Assembly: GCA_004028795.1 (NCBI GenBank)
Contig: SAIW01000018.1
Location: 1 to 64,000, forward strand
Length of the DNA: 64,000 nucleotides
Reading direction: 5' to 3'
DNA from: Chitinophagaceae bacterium
GTDB taxonomy: Bacteria > Bacteroidota > Bacteroidia > Chitinophagales > Chitinophagaceae
A model generated the notes under the pieces. It saw only the letters and a list, made by a program, of their open reading frames with translations. It was not told the DNA's origin and did not search any database. A program made the translations under genes and the position numbers. This document shows positions 52,897 through 63,333 of the stretch, piece by piece. The number at the start of each line of letters is the position of its first letter. Position 1 is the stretch's first letter.

Positions 52897-53456
52897 TAAA
52901 ACAGTATCAGCATAACTATCGGAACAATTAACCCGATAAGCATCATCCACCAGCCACGTTTACTGAAGCTGTATTTTCCTTTCATTAAAAATAGTCCGCT
53001 TATTGCAATAAAGATTAATGCTAAAGCAAAAATATCTGAGTACAATAACCACCAGTTATTACCATTAAACTTGTGCAGAAAAACCATTTGAGCCAATACC
53101 GGTTTCTTTTTCCAGATATTAATTTCTCCTTTACCTGTTGCTAATTTAATAGTTACATCTGCATCTTTATATGCAATAACAAGGGTGCTATCTTTTCTTA
53201 CATCAAACTGTTTAAAATCTTCTAACTGATATTGTTTTGAAAAGGCTTCTACAGCTTCTTTAGTAATGGTTTCTTTTGGTAAACGAAAATCGGTTTCTAC
53301 CCTTTTAAATTCATACACATATTTTTCAGGCTTAAATTGTTTACGATGATTTTGTGCAATACCTGAAATAGCAAATGCTATAATAAGGCCGACAAATACA
53401 TAACCAATATCTCTGTGTAAATTTCTTAACTTCTTGTTGCTTAAATTAAATGCCAT
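52893..53456 (-). CDS. PepSY-associated TM helix domain protein
   Basis: The 187-residue protein has an N-terminal helix (RDIGYVFVGLIIAFAISGIAQNHR), a soluble PepSY-like region (ETITKEAVEAFSKQYQLEDFKQFDVRKDSTLVIAYKDADVTIKLATGKGEINIW) and C-terminal helices (DIFALALIFIAISGLFLMKG and WWMMLIGLIVPIVMLILFY). It belongs to the PepSY_TM_like group, often linked to siderophore or iron reduction. The adjacent VIT/CCC1 gene could fit an iron-related role; this is weak inference. Confidence 0.85.
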   Translation of the reverse strand: MAFNLSNKKLRNLHRDIGYVFVGLIIAFAISGIAQNHRKQFKPEKYVYEFKRVETDFRLPKETITKEAVEAFSKQYQLEDFKQFDVRKDSTLVIAYKDADVTIKLATGKGEINIWKKKPVLAQMVFLHKFNGNNWWLLYSDIFALALIFIAISGLFLMKGKYSFSKRGWWMMLIGLIVPIVMLILFY

Positions 53457-53519
53457 TATTTAGGGTTGAGTTATACAATAACAGATTTTTCTTTTCAGTT
53501 TATTTTACTATCCCGTTAA

Positions 53520-54224
53520 TTATCTGCCTTCAATTAATTTGGCAAAACCGAAAGCTGCACCGGCTGCCAATGCACCAATCAGCATTACTTTTAAACCACC
53601 TAACCATGCGTTTACACCAGTAAGTTTGCTTTTGAAAAAACCGAAAATATACAGGCATATAAGCGTTATAATTACTGATAGTTTTAATGCATCGTAAGAG
53701 TTGCTGATGAAGAAGTAAGGTGATAAAGGCACTAAACCTCCAACGATATAAGACACTCCGATATTGAATGCACTTCTTCCCGCACGTTTAGGGTCAGGTT
53801 TTTCTAAACCTAATTCATGCTTCATCATAAATGCAACCCATTTGTCTTTATCTTTTATAATTTCATTCGTAGCTTGTGTTTGTACTTCTTTGCTCAATCC
53901 CCATTCTTCAAATACTTTTCTTACTTCTTCAATTTCTATATCGGCTTTATTTTCTACTTCCCAGTATTCATTTTTTTCTTCACTGGCATAATGGTCTTGT
54001 TCTGTTTTACCTGCCAAATATCCGCCTAAGCCCATTGCTATAGAGCCGGCAGCAATTTCTGCTATACCCGCCACAACAATAACAGCGGTTGAACTAACTG
54101 CTCCACTTAAACCTGCTGCCAAAGCAAAAGGAACTGTTAATCCATCACTCATGCCTATCACAATATCTGTAAGTAAATCTGAACTTTTTAAATGGTTTTC
54201 AGGGTGAAGATGTGTTGCATTCAT
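53520..54224 (-). CDS. VIT1/CCC1 family iron/manganese transporter
   Basis: The 234-residue protein matches the VIT/CCC1 family: DIVIGMSDGLTVPFALAAGLSGAV, VAGIAEIAAGSIAMGLGGYLAGKTEQDHY, a cytoplasmic metal-binding helix segment with many Glu (EIEEVRKVFEEWG, MKHELGLEKPDP) and a second helix pair ending AAFGFAKLIEGR. It would remove Fe(II) or Mn(II) from the cytoplasm. 64 bases separate its start from the PepSY protein's stop, so they could form one unit. Confidence 0.92.
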   Translation of the reverse strand: MNATHLHPENHLKSSDLLTDIVIGMSDGLTVPFALAAGLSGAVSSTAVIVVAGIAEIAAGSIAMGLGGYLAGKTEQDHYASEEKNEYWEVENKADIEIEEVRKVFEEWGLSKEVQTQATNEIIKDKDKWVAFMMKHELGLEKPDPKRAGRSAFNIGVSYIVGGLVPLSPYFFISNSYDALKLSVIITLICLYIFGFFKSKLTGVNAWLGGLKVMLIGALAAGAAFGFAKLIEGR

Positions 54225-54317
54225 GCATAAAAAGTTTCGCTAAATATAAGCAATCGGTTGATGCTTACACTTTTGCATGCTATTATTTATTCAACAATAA
54301 ATTATTTCTTTGCGTGA

Positions 54318-55403
54318 ATGAATGAAAGTTTCTTAGATAAAAAATTAGCTGAACGTAAAAACCAAAATGCGTTTCGTTCATTAAAAATAAATCAGCAGCA
54401 AATTGATTTTTGTTCTAACGATTATCTTGGAATTGTAAAAAGTAAGCTGCTGTTATCTGTCAACACTGATCTGTCATCAGGATCTACAGGCTCAAGATTA
54501 TTAGCAGGTAATTATGAATTAATTGAGACAGTTGAAAACCAGATTGCAAGTTTTCACCAAAGTGAGGCTGCTTTAATTTTTAATTCCGGCTACGATGCTA
54601 ATGTAGGTTTACTATCCAGTGTGCCTCAAAAAGAGGATACGATTATTTATGATTTTTTATCTCATGCTTCTATACGGGATGGTGTTCGTTTATCATTTGC
54701 TCAAACTTATTCATTCAAACATAATGATATAGCAGATTTAGAAAAGAAACTGAAGCATGCAACAGGAAATATTTTTGTTGTTACTGAATCTGTGTTTAGT
54801 ATGGATGGAGATATTTGCCCATTAAATGAAATTGTTTCAATCTGTGAAAAATATAAAGCTCATTTAATTATTGATGAAGCACATGCAACAGGCATAATAG
54901 GAGAGCGTGGTGAAGGGTTGGTTCAATTACTGCAAATACAGAATAAAATTTTTGCAAGAGTGCATACTTTCGGTAAAGCCTGTGGCTGTCATGGTGCAGT
55001 AGTGTTAGGTTCGCAAACTTTACGTGATTATCTTATCAATTTTGCGAGAAGTTTTATTTATACAACTGCGTTACCGCAACATGCCGTAGCTGCTATTCAA
55101 CGATCTTATCAAATATTTGCTCAAATGCAAAATGAGAGAAAGCATTTGGCAGATTTAATTGTACAATTTCAAGCGGCTGCTATTCAATATGAAAAACTAA
55201 TTTCTCATACACCTATACAAGCTGTAATAGTAACCGGTAATGAAAATGTAAAAGCATTGTCTGCGAAAATTCAACAGGCGGGTTTTGATGTAAGGCCTGT
55301 ATTATATCCAACTGTTCCGAAAGGAAAAGAAAGATTAAGAATTGTATTACATGCTTTTAATACTGAAAAAGAATTACATGCTCTTCTTAATCTCTTACAA
55401 TAA
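54318..55403 (+). CDS. BioF-like aminotransferase (alpha-oxoamine synthase, 8-amino-7-oxononanoate synthase type)
   Basis: This fold-type I PLP enzyme condenses an acyl thioester with an amino acid. Motifs: FCSNDYLGIVKS, STGSRLLAGNYELIETVENQIASFHQSEAALIFNSGYDANVGL, DEAHATGIIGERG and the PLP Lys in HTFGKACGCHGAVVLG. With 361 residues it is close to BioF and Kbl; biotin synthesis is a reasonable guess, but no other bio gene is here, so I leave the symbol empty. Confidence 0.85.
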   Translation: MNESFLDKKLAERKNQNAFRSLKINQQQIDFCSNDYLGIVKSKLLLSVNTDLSSGSTGSRLLAGNYELIETVENQIASFHQSEAALIFNSGYDANVGLLSSVPQKEDTIIYDFLSHASIRDGVRLSFAQTYSFKHNDIADLEKKLKHATGNIFVVTESVFSMDGDICPLNEIVSICEKYKAHLIIDEAHATGIIGERGEGLVQLLQIQNKIFARVHTFGKACGCHGAVVLGSQTLRDYLINFARSFIYTTALPQHAVAAIQRSYQIFAQMQNERKHLADLIVQFQAAAIQYEKLISHTPIQAVIVTGNENVKALSAKIQQAGFDVRPVLYPTVPKGKERLRIVLHAFNTEKELHALLNLLQ

Positions 55404-55554
55404 GCTGTTATACTATTTTGCCATAATCATTTGATGAATAAAAACATTAGCAGTTGAAGCATTAATTACACAGAAGTTTTGCTTTTGTGATTTTTAGTAA
55501 GCCTTTTAAAAGCTGAAAGTTTGTTGTATATTGTTAATCAATCAAACTAACTAT

Positions 55555-55932
55555 ATGACACACGAAATTGTTTCAGAAAATTTACCACATCCTAAGTTTG
55601 TGTATTCTCAGGCTGTAAAAGCAGGTAACCTCGTTTTTGTAGCAGGGCAGGCAGGTGTAAACTTCGCAACAGGTTATTTAGCAGAAGACTTTCTAACGCA
55701 AGCCAGACAAGCATTTGAAAATGTAAAATTAGTTGTAGAAGCTGCCGGAACAACTATGGATAAAGTTATTAAAACAACTATCTGGCTCTGCAATGCTGCC
55801 AATTTTGATGCGTTAAATAAACTCTATGCAGAATATTTTCCGGTAAATCCACCTGCACGTTCTACGCCGGTAGTTGCTTTGCCAAAAGATAACCTGATGA
55901 TATCGATAGAAGTTGTTGCTGTAATCAATTAA
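55555..55932 (+). CDS. RidA family protein (Rid/YjgF)
   Basis: The protein is a small trimeric enamine/imine deaminase type: PHPKFVYSQAVKAGNLVFVAGQAGVN, ATGYLAEDFLTQARQAFENVKLVVEAAGTTMDKVIKTTIWL and NPPARSTPVVALPKDNLMISIEVVAV, including the Arg in the active-site PPARST. I start at the ATG at 55555, since the upstream start adds eight non-family residues. No neighbouring gene gives its target. Confidence 0.9.
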   Translation: MTHEIVSENLPHPKFVYSQAVKAGNLVFVAGQAGVNFATGYLAEDFLTQARQAFENVKLVVEAAGTTMDKVIKTTIWLCNAANFDALNKLYAEYFPVNPPARSTPVVALPKDNLMISIEVVAVIN

Positions 55933-55947
55933 GTTAGTAAGTTATTG

Positions 55948-58900
55948 TTATTTCTTACCACCATTAGTTGTTGTATCTGAACCAACAGGTTTGAACTGTA
56001 TATCCTCTTCCTTCTTTACAGGTGTTTCTTCTCTCTTTTTAAAGAATTGTTCAAAATCTCTTTTGTAAGATAAACCAACACCTTGTCTGTTTACTCTTCC
56101 GAATGCAATACCATTCGCATCTGCACTTGTTTTACTGAAGATTAATGCACCTAATCTTTCATTTTTATTATTGTCTTTTATCAATACAAACTCCACATTC
56201 AAATCTGGCAGCCATTGAAAGTTTCCTGTTTGTGCAGCAGTTTTTCCAAGGTCAAAATCATTACCAAACGTTACTATTACATTATCGTTTAAAAAACTAT
56301 ATCCTAATTTAAAATTTAATCTTTGCCTGTCTAATGCTCCATTATTTGAAACACCTTGTTGTTGTACTGCAAGGTCTGAACTGCTATAGAAATAATATCC
56401 TAAGTCAATTTTTAAACTCTTATTTTTTGTGAGTTTATATATGGCATTTGAAATAGCATTACCTAATTGTTTGGCAAGTAATTGCGTTAAAGTATTTACA
56501 CCGATTGAAGTAATATTTATTCCACCACCGCCGGATGCTAAATCTCCGTAAGGAGCAAATGAATTAAACACAATTAAATAAGTAACCTGCTTCAACATTT
56601 CGTTATCATCTTTTTCAATTTTTGAAATAAAAGCTGCGAAACTGGGATCATTTTTAAGCGGACTACCTTGCGGGAAATCGAATGAAAAACTAATTTCAGG
56701 GCGACTGAGTTTGTTTGTTAGTAATGCTGTTATATAAATTGGGCCTCTGTAAGATTTGGTACTGCTATTTGCCCCAACAGATTGGTTAGATATTAAATCA
56801 TTTACACTTACATTTTCAGCAGTGTATTGTGCTGCAATATAAATATCCGCATTAAAAGGGTCTCCGTTCCATTCTATATAATTGCCTGAGTTAGGTTTTA
56901 AAATAAACGGTTTACGAATAAATGATTGAAAGTTAAAATCATACTTACCATTATCAATATTATATCTTCCTTTTATAGTAAGCGGGTCAATAGTTCCGGC
57001 ATGTATCTGCAATCTTCCTTCGCCGTTTGCTTTAATTACATCGCCTGTTAATTCATCTAAAATAACATCAATAGCTACTTTTTTATTTGCGGTAACATCT
57101 AAATCAACAGATAAATTAAAATTGCTGTCATCTGTGGTTGAAATTTGTTCATTACCTATTTTTTTAAACACAATAAAATCCGCATCGCCGCTTTCTCTGC
57201 TTGATGAGCTTTGAATGGAAATATGAGATACATCATTGGCTTCAGCAGTAATCGTCATTTTAGCATCTGTTTCAGCACCTTTAAAACTTAAGTTAGCTTT
57301 ACCTATTGCCTTGCCGAAGAACTGTTTATTATCTTTTGGTTTGGTATCAATTAATAATAATTTATCTGTTGAAAGGTCAAAATCAAAATTCATATTCTTA
57401 AAGCCTTTCTCAAATAATTTACCGGTAACGGTTCCTTTGTTTTTTAATGTATCTGTAATTGTAAAAGTTCCGAAGTCAATACCATCTTCCTGAAAAGCAA
57501 TATTGGCACTATCAATATTATAAGTAACCTGTGTATAATCAACTTTTAAGGAACTTTTTCGTAATAAAACTTTTCCTGATAAATTCGGAGAAGATGGATT
57601 ACCGCTAACAGTAAGCTTACCTGTTGCAAACCCTTTTACATTACTGAATATTCCTGTAAGAAATTCCTCTACCAAATCAATCTTAGTGTTATTCAAATTA
57701 ACAGCAACTGCTAATGGAGATTGCACAGAGTCTTTAGTATCGTAGCTTCCATCAAAATCAAATTGATAATCTTTGTTAGGAGCGGAGCCTTTAAAAGTTG
57801 CTTTGCGTGTTTTGCTGTCGTAATTGCCTGTTATATTAACAACGCCGACTGAGTCATTATTATAAAAGAATTGTGTAGCTTTTAAATCTGATACAATATT
57901 AAACTTGCCGAAGAAATCATGTAAATGAACTGAGCCGTTAAGCACACCTTCCAACTTTGGTGTTTTCATTATTAATGCTGATAAATCTCCCAATACAACA
58001 TCTTTCAATTTTACTATCAGGTTATTTACATTACCGCCATCTTCTTCTTCAGTAGCAACTGATATTTCCTGATAACCTTGCGAGAATTTTACGTTTTGTG
58101 CTGAAATAAAATTCTTTCGCAACACAATCTCTCCCTGCTTTTCAAGATTCCAGTTCTTTTCATTTAAAATAAAAGATGAAGGGTTAAAATGAATTCGAAC
58201 TCCATCATTCAATGTGTAAACATCTGCATTAATACTTGCTTCATTTATAGTATTGGTAGCATTTGTTTTTAATGAAACAATTGAATGGTCGTTAGCGGCT
58301 TTGATGTCTAAGTGAATTTTAGGAAACATTAAACTATCACTTACATCAAAAGATGAAATATCTGTAGTTAATGATACACTGTCTAAACTGCCTTTGCCTG
58401 TAATAATAGCATCGTTCAGCGTATAAGTTTTATACTTGAAATAAGGAATATTAATATCTAAACTAATAGCATTTTTTTGAGTGTTTACAGAGCCGTTAAT
58501 ATCTACATTCTCTAAGCCATGAATATTTTTATCAAACAACTGAACATAAGGCTCAATATAGCCTGTACTGATATCAACAGTAAAATCCTGATTGGGCGGA
58601 ATGGAACTTGGCGGACTAAAATAGGATGGATAGTAACGATTGAAAAACAACTGAAAACTTTTTGGCAAATCAAGAATATTAAACTTGCCTTTTACATCGA
58701 CGGTAAAATCATTACCATTTATCTGAAAATGTTTGATAGAGTCTACATACGCTGAATTAATTGATAATGAATCGAAGCCTAACTCTGCGTTATCGCTTTT
58801 AATATAGGCATTAATTAATTTAGCCGAACCTAAAAACCGGTCGATATTTTTACCAGTAAAGTTTACATCGACTAAACCTGTAATACTTAGATTTTTTGGA

Positions 58901-60849
58901 AAAAAGTTTAATGGTAAAAGATTGGAATTGTTTATATCGCCAATAATATTGAATGATGGTTCTGCTTTAGATAAATCAAGCTCAACATTGCTTTTAAAAT
59001 TAAAGTTGCTATCGTTAATGTTTAATATCCCTGCAAAAGCCTTCTTTTGAAATACACCCGATGCTTCAATATTAGAATAAGTATAGCCGTTAAAGTCAAG
59101 TGTGGTAACATTACCTTCAATCTTGGTTTTTAATCTTTCTAATACAAAGCTGTTACCATCAATTTTACCGTTGAATGTTACATTACCGAGAGATGGTTCG
59201 TTTAAAAATTTTCCGATATTAAAATTGTTGGTAGTTAACGAACCTGTATAGACTGCATCGCCTTTTCTCGGAATCTTCATAGTAACATCAGCAGCCATAG
59301 CACCGATATTGGTTGATGCTGTTCCCTTGGCAATAAAGTTGTTGAAAGTACCATGAAAATCTCCTCTGAATAAAACATTTCCAAGCCCAGCAAGATTGGG
59401 AGATTTCACATTTTTTACCGCAGGAATAATGGTAGCTATATCATTATAATTTGTTTTAATAACACCATTGGTAAAGCTGATAGCTGTTTTATCAATATGC
59501 GGTAAACCCTTCATGCTAAAAGCACCTGAAACATAGGTATCAGGGCCGGAAGAAGCAAATAGGTTTTTAACATTAAAATCTGAAACTGTACCTAAAAAAT
59601 TTCCACTTATGACGGTTTCTTTTTTCCAGGTTGAAAGTTCCGGAGCAAAATAGGCAACGTCATCACTTGATACTTTTGCATTTTTAAATGATACGTCCAT
59701 CACAACATTCGTAACATACTCAGCAAAGTCATCATCAAAGTGATGAAATTTTAAAGCAACATAATTACCCAACCTGCTTTTATTGGTATGAATATCTGCT
59801 TTGGCAAACTCCATTATTTGCGGCGTAATTCTAACATGGGCTTTAAACTTTTTTACTTCAAAGCCACTGCGTTCTCTGGTTGCCAAATCCATTTCAGTTC
59901 TTAACGTGTCTCTGTGTAAATCGAGATTATTAAAAGTTGCATTGATATTAGAGAACAGAAGATATTTTCCATCAAAATACGGAAGTGGTTTTTCAGTTGA
60001 TGAATTGTTATGGAATGTGCCGTTGGTAATAGTTAACTTCTTGAGCTTAACTAACATATTTGATGGATTGAGTAATAAGCCGGTGTCTTTTGTGGGCTTG
60101 GGTTTCAGGCTGTCTGGTCTTAATCCATCAAAATTGTATAAAGCAAAAGAGGGTTTATTAATATTAAGTGTATTAATCTTAAAACTATTCTTATCAAAAT
60201 TAATTGTATCTGCATCTAACAATAAGCTACTGATATGAACCACCATTTTTTCTCCACGCCATAAATCGTTTTCAAGAAAAGAAACATTTTTTAAATCTAC
60301 TTTCTGAAGGTTTAAAACCAACCCCTTTTTATTGTTTGTTGTTTTCTTTTTATCGGGTGAAGCAAAATAGTCTGCAATAAATTGATAGTTCCACTTGGCA
60401 TTTGTTCTTTGCAGTTTTACAACTGCATCTTCCAAACCTATGTATTTTAAATCTGCTTTGTCTTTCAGAATAAACCAATCTGTTATTCTTACTTTTAAAG
60501 CACCTGCATATAAAATGGTATCTTTTTGTTTGTCTCTTATCAAAACACCTTCAAGGTTTAATTTATCTAAAAGAGAAAAACTAATGTTCTTTATACGTAC
60601 TTCTGTTCCTAAATCTTTTGATAATTTATTGGTTGCTAAACCAACAGCCCAGTTTTGAAAAAGATTGGTTTGAATAATAAGCAGCAAAATAATAAGCACA
60701 GCTAAAACACTAAATACAAATACCCTTAGTTTTTTCAGCGTGTTTAACCAAACTGCTAAAGCAGCAATTATTAAGATTAGTATGGCAATTGTAGTTCTGT
60801 AAAGCGGTGAGAATAGCGGAGAAAATTGGGCAATACTGAATAAAAGCAC
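55948..60849 (-). CDS. tamB: TamB family translocation/assembly module, Bacteroidota type
   Basis: This 1633-residue protein has N-terminal membrane helices, a signature start region (LSKDLGTEVRIKNISFSLLDKLNLEGVLIRDKQKDTILYAG), a long beta-rich AsmA/TamB-like groove and a C-terminal TamB domain (about residues 1300-1580; GPIYITALLTNKLSRPEISFSFDFPQGSP, YFYSSSDLAVQQ). It bridges inner and outer membranes and acts in lipid transport or outer-membrane assembly. No ATG exists at the N-terminus: the best start is GTG at 60849, or a shorter start near residue 36. Upstream the frame stays open to about 60980 before a TAG. A Lys-rich tail ends the protein. Confidence 0.9.
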   Translation of the reverse strand: MLLFSIAQFSPLFSPLYRTTIAILILIIAALAVWLNTLKKLRVFVFSVLAVLIILLLIIQTNLFQNWAVGLATNKLSKDLGTEVRIKNISFSLLDKLNLEGVLIRDKQKDTILYAGALKVRITDWFILKDKADLKYIGLEDAVVKLQRTNAKWNYQFIADYFASPDKKKTTNNKKGLVLNLQKVDLKNVSFLENDLWRGEKMVVHISSLLLDADTINFDKNSFKINTLNINKPSFALYNFDGLRPDSLKPKPTKDTGLLLNPSNMLVKLKKLTITNGTFHNNSSTEKPLPYFDGKYLLFSNINATFNNLDLHRDTLRTEMDLATRERSGFEVKKFKAHVRITPQIMEFAKADIHTNKSRLGNYVALKFHHFDDDFAEYVTNVVMDVSFKNAKVSSDDVAYFAPELSTWKKETVISGNFLGTVSDFNVKNLFASSGPDTYVSGAFSMKGLPHIDKTAISFTNGVIKTNYNDIATIIPAVKNVKSPNLAGLGNVLFRGDFHGTFNNFIAKGTASTNIGAMAADVTMKIPRKGDAVYTGSLTTNNFNIGKFLNEPSLGNVTFNGKIDGNSFVLERLKTKIEGNVTTLDFNGYTYSNIEASGVFQKKAFAGILNINDSNFNFKSNVELDLSKAEPSFNIIGDINNSNLLPLNFFPKNLSITGLVDVNFTGKNIDRFLGSAKLINAYIKSDNAELGFDSLSINSAYVDSIKHFQINGNDFTVDVKGKFNILDLPKSFQLFFNRYYPSYFSPPSSIPPNQDFTVDISTGYIEPYVQLFDKNIHGLENVDINGSVNTQKNAISLDINIPYFKYKTYTLNDAIITGKGSLDSVSLTTDISSFDVSDSLMFPKIHLDIKAANDHSIVSLKTNATNTINEASINADVYTLNDGVRIHFNPSSFILNEKNWNLEKQGEIVLRKNFISAQNVKFSQGYQEISVATEEEDGGNVNNLIVKLKDVVLGDLSALIMKTPKLEGVLNGSVHLHDFFGKFNIVSDLKATQFFYNNDSVGVVNITGNYDSKTRKATFKGSAPNKDYQFDFDGSYDTKDSVQSPLAVAVNLNNTKIDLVEEFLTGIFSNVKGFATGKLTVSGNPSSPNLSGKVLLRKSSLKVDYTQVTYNIDSANIAFQEDGIDFGTFTITDTLKNKGTVTGKLFEKGFKNMNFDFDLSTDKLLLIDTKPKDNKQFFGKAIGKANLSFKGAETDAKMTITAEANDVSHISIQSSSSRESGDADFIVFKKIGNEQISTTDDSNFNLSVDLDVTANKKVAIDVILDELTGDVIKANGEGRLQIHAGTIDPLTIKGRYNIDNGKYDFNFQSFIRKPFILKPNSGNYIEWNGDPFNADIYIAAQYTAENVSVNDLISNQSVGANSSTKSYRGPIYITALLTNKLSRPEISFSFDFPQGSPLKNDPSFAAFISKIEKDDNEMLKQVTYLIVFNSFAPYGDLASGGGGINITSIGVNTLTQLLAKQLGNAISNAIYKLTKNKSLKIDLGYYFYSSSDLAVQQQGVSNNGALDRQRLNFKLGYSFLNDNVIVTFGNDFDLGKTAAQTGNFQWLPDLNVEFVLIKDNNKNERLGALIFSKTSADANGIAFGRVNRQGVGLSYKRDFEQFFKKREETPVKKEEDIQFKPVGSDTTTNGGKK

Positions 60850-60997
60850 TGCCCCTATTGCAATATAAAAATTTCTATGCGATATATTAAACTTACGTTC
60901 CAGGGCTGTAGACTTTATATTGGTAAAAATAAAGATTAGCCTCTTTAAACCAAATACAATACCAAACTATTTAACCCTATCAATGCTTAATACTGTA

Positions 60998-61534
60998 TTA
61001 GTTTTTTTGAGACTGCTTAACGCGTTCTAAATAAGCATGGCTGCCGCCCTTGGGTATGCTTAAACTTTTCCAGTTTTCGTTTTTTATAACAGTACCTATA
61101 AAAACAATCTGACCAACATGATAGGGGTAATGTGCCAATTGTCTTAATATGGCATCATACACTAATAGAGGTTCTGTTCGTATGGTAATAGTTTTTAATA
61201 AATCGTCGGGTTGTAAATTTTCTAATGTGTTCAAAAGGCAGGCCCAACCTTCGTTCCATAAATTAATTAAAGATGCTTTTGTGTGAGTTATATCATCAAA
61301 CTCAGCATCACGTTTACGCCATTCTTTTTCGCCATCTTCAGTTAAAAAATTCGTCCACCTGCTAAGCATATTGCCATGCAGGTGTTGAATAATGATAGCA
61401 ATATTGTTGCTTTCAGATGATGGTTTAAAGAAGAAATCTCTTTCTTCTAATTGTTCAAAAGTTTTATCGCCTAAATCTTTATAAGCTTTAAATCTTTTGA
61501 TAACATCTTTCAGAAAGCCTTGCTGTAGTTGCAT
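60998..61534 (-). CDS. DUF1572 / DinB-like protein
   Basis: The 178-residue protein shows the DUF1572 signatures LGDKTFEQLEERDFFFKPSSESNNIAIIIQHLHGNMLSRWTNFLTEDGEKEWRKRDAEFDD, ILRQLAHYPYHVGQIVFIGTVIK and PKGGSHAYLERVKQ. The histidines suggest the DinB metal site. It is cotranscribed with tyrS (one base between the tyrS stop and its ATG). Role unknown. Confidence 0.88.
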   Translation of the reverse strand: MQLQQGFLKDVIKRFKAYKDLGDKTFEQLEERDFFFKPSSESNNIAIIIQHLHGNMLSRWTNFLTEDGEKEWRKRDAEFDDITHTKASLINLWNEGWACLLNTLENLQPDDLLKTITIRTEPLLVYDAILRQLAHYPYHVGQIVFIGTVIKNENWKSLSIPKGGSHAYLERVKQSQKN

Positions 61535-61535
61535 A

Positions 61536-62819
61536 TTACTTGGTTATAACTAAATAATAATTTTTCTTTCCTTTTTGAACAAGAAGGTATTTGTCTTGAA
61601 GTAAGTCTGCACGTTCTATTTTTAATTTTCCACTTTCCACTTTCAATTTATTGATTGAAACGCCGCCTCCCTGTAACATTTTTCTTGCTTCACCTTTGCT
61701 GGGGAATATTTGCGTATCTGAAAGAAAAGCAATTAATTCATAACCTTCTTCAATTTGCTGCTTGCTTACTTCTACAGTTGGCACACCTTCTAATACCTGC
61801 AATAGCTGTGTTTCATTTAATTGTTGTAATACTTCTGCAGTATCATTATTAAATAATATGTCAGATGCCTTCACTGCAAAATCATAATCAGCTTCGCTAT
61901 GTACAAAAATAGTTACTTCCTTTGCCAGAGTTTTTTGTAATAAACGCAGGTGAGGGGCAGATTCATGTTCTGTTATTAGTGCTTCAATAGTTTCTTTAGA
62001 AAGTAAAGTGAAGTATTTAATCCACTTCTTCGCATCTTCATCACTTGCATTTAACCAGAACTGATAAAATTGGTAGGGCGAAGTTTTCCCGGCATCTAAC
62101 CACACATTGCCTTTTTCTGTTTTACCGAATTTACCACCATCTGCTTTGGTAACTAAGGGGCAGGTAAATGCAAATGCTTCACCGCTTGTTTTTCTTCTTA
62201 TTAACTCAGTTCCGGTAACAATATTACCCCATTGGTCGCTACCGCCCATTTGCAGCTTGCAATTCTTATTTTCATACAACCAGTAAAAATCATAACCCTG
62301 TACTAACTGGTATGTAAATTCAGTAAAGCTCATACCATTATCACCTTCTAATCTTTTCTTTACACTATCCTTACTCATCATATAATTCACGGTAATATGC
62401 TTACCCACATCACGAATAAAATGAAGGAAACTAAAATCTTTAAACCAATCATAATTGTTAACCATTACAGCAGCATTAGGTTTGCTCGCATCAAAGTCTA
62501 AGAACTTTTCCAGTTGCTTTTTAACGCAGCTTAAATTATGATTCAGCACCTCTTCACTCAATAAATTTCTTTCTTCACTTTTACCGCTCGGGTCGCCCAC
62601 CATACCCGTTGCACCGCCTACCAAAGCATAAGGTTTATGGCCTGCACCTTGTAAATGCACCAATAATAAAATAGGAACAAGGCTACCGATATGTAAGCTA
62701 TCTGCGGTTGGGTCAAAGCCGATATAACCGCTGGTCATTTCTTTGTTTAACTGTTCTTCTGTGCCGGGCATAATGTCCTGAATAAGCCCTCTCCATTTTA
62801 ATTCTTCAATTAGATTCAT
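61536..62819 (-). CDS. tyrS: Tyrosine--tRNA ligase
   Basis: The class I synthetase motifs are [16 protein letters not shown] (HIGH region) and [13 protein letters not shown] (KMSKS equivalent), and the C-terminal S4 RNA-binding region has [16 protein letters not shown]. The S4 tail contains an insertion VESGKLKIE (within [19 protein letters not shown]) encoded by a filler repeat at 61617-61652. The DUF1572 gene follows directly. Divergent from the RDD gene with only 42 bases between the starts. Confidence 0.95.
   Translation of the reverse strand: MNLIEELKWRGLIQDIMPGTEEQLNKEMTSGYIGFDPTADSLHIGSLVPILLLVHLQGAGHKPYALVGGATGMVGDPSGKSEERNLLSEEVLNHNLSCVKKQLEKFLDFDASKPNAAVMVNNYDWFKDFSFLHFIRDVGKHITVNYMMSKDSVKKRLEGDNGMSFTEFTYQLVQGYDFYWLYENKNCKLQMGGSDQWGNIVTGTELIRRKTSGEAFAFTCPLVTKADGGKFGKTEKGNVWLDAGKTSPYQFYQFWLNASDEDAKKWIKYFTLLSKETIEALITEHESAPHLRLLQKTLAKEVTIFVHSEADYDFAVKASDILFNNDTAEVLQQLNETQLLQVLEGVPTVEVSKQQIEEGYELIAFLSDTQIFPSKGEARKMLQGGGVSINKLKVESGKLKIERADLLQDKYLLVQKGKKNYYLVITK
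61617..61652. repeat. TTTTCCACTTTCCACTTTCA-type repeat inside tyrS
   Basis: Two and a half copies of a CCACTTT unit are in frame and encode [11 protein letters not shown] near the TyrS C-terminus. Similar AAAGTGGAAA-type strings occur in intergenic filler. It looks like an in-frame repeat insertion in the S4 domain. Confidence 0.65.
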
Positions 62820-62861
62820 TTACCTCAATTTTGCGGCAAAACTAACAGTTAATTCTTTAGT

Positions 62862-63239
62862 ATGCGTATTGTTGGAACAGGTACCAGAGTTTTGAATTTT
62901 TTAGTAGATACATTGATTGTTTTTGCTATTGCTTTTACTGCATTTAAAATAAGGCAATGGTATGTTGTGTATTACCGGGCTCAGTTTATAAGTTTTGCAT
63001 GGTTCTTTTTTTCTGCTCTGTTTGTATATTATTTTCTAATGGAATTTTTATTAGGAAGAACTGTTGGAAAATTATTGACTTACAGTAAAGTTGTTGGCAA
63101 TAATGGAAAGAAAGCCGGTGTGCTGCAAATTTTTATCAGAAGCCTTGCAAGAATAACGGTTATCGATATGTTCTTCATTCCTTTTTTAGAAAAGCCCTTG
63201 CATGATTATGTAAGTAAAACAGAAGTAGTGGAAGTGTAG
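62862..63239 (+). CDS. RDD family membrane protein
   Basis: The RDD pattern is clear: GTGTRVLNFLVDTLIVFAIAF, then a second helix FISFAWFFFSALFVYYFLMEFLLGRTVGKLLTYSKVV and ARITVIDMFFIPFLE, with the namesake Arg and Asp. 125 residues and three helices. Family members include possible transporters or sodium/proton antiporters; function is uncertain. It shares a short divergent promoter region with tyrS. Confidence 0.88.
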   Translation: MRIVGTGTRVLNFLVDTLIVFAIAFTAFKIRQWYVVYYRAQFISFAWFFFSALFVYYFLMEFLLGRTVGKLLTYSKVVGNNGKKAGVLQIFIRSLARITVIDMFFIPFLEKPLHDYVSKTEVVEV

Positions 63240-63333
63240 AATGTTAGTTCTTTCTTCTTTCGCAAAGTAGGTTAAAGGCATTCTTTTACTTTTACAATTC
63301 TTAATTTTTCATTTTTAATTCTTAATTGAACCA

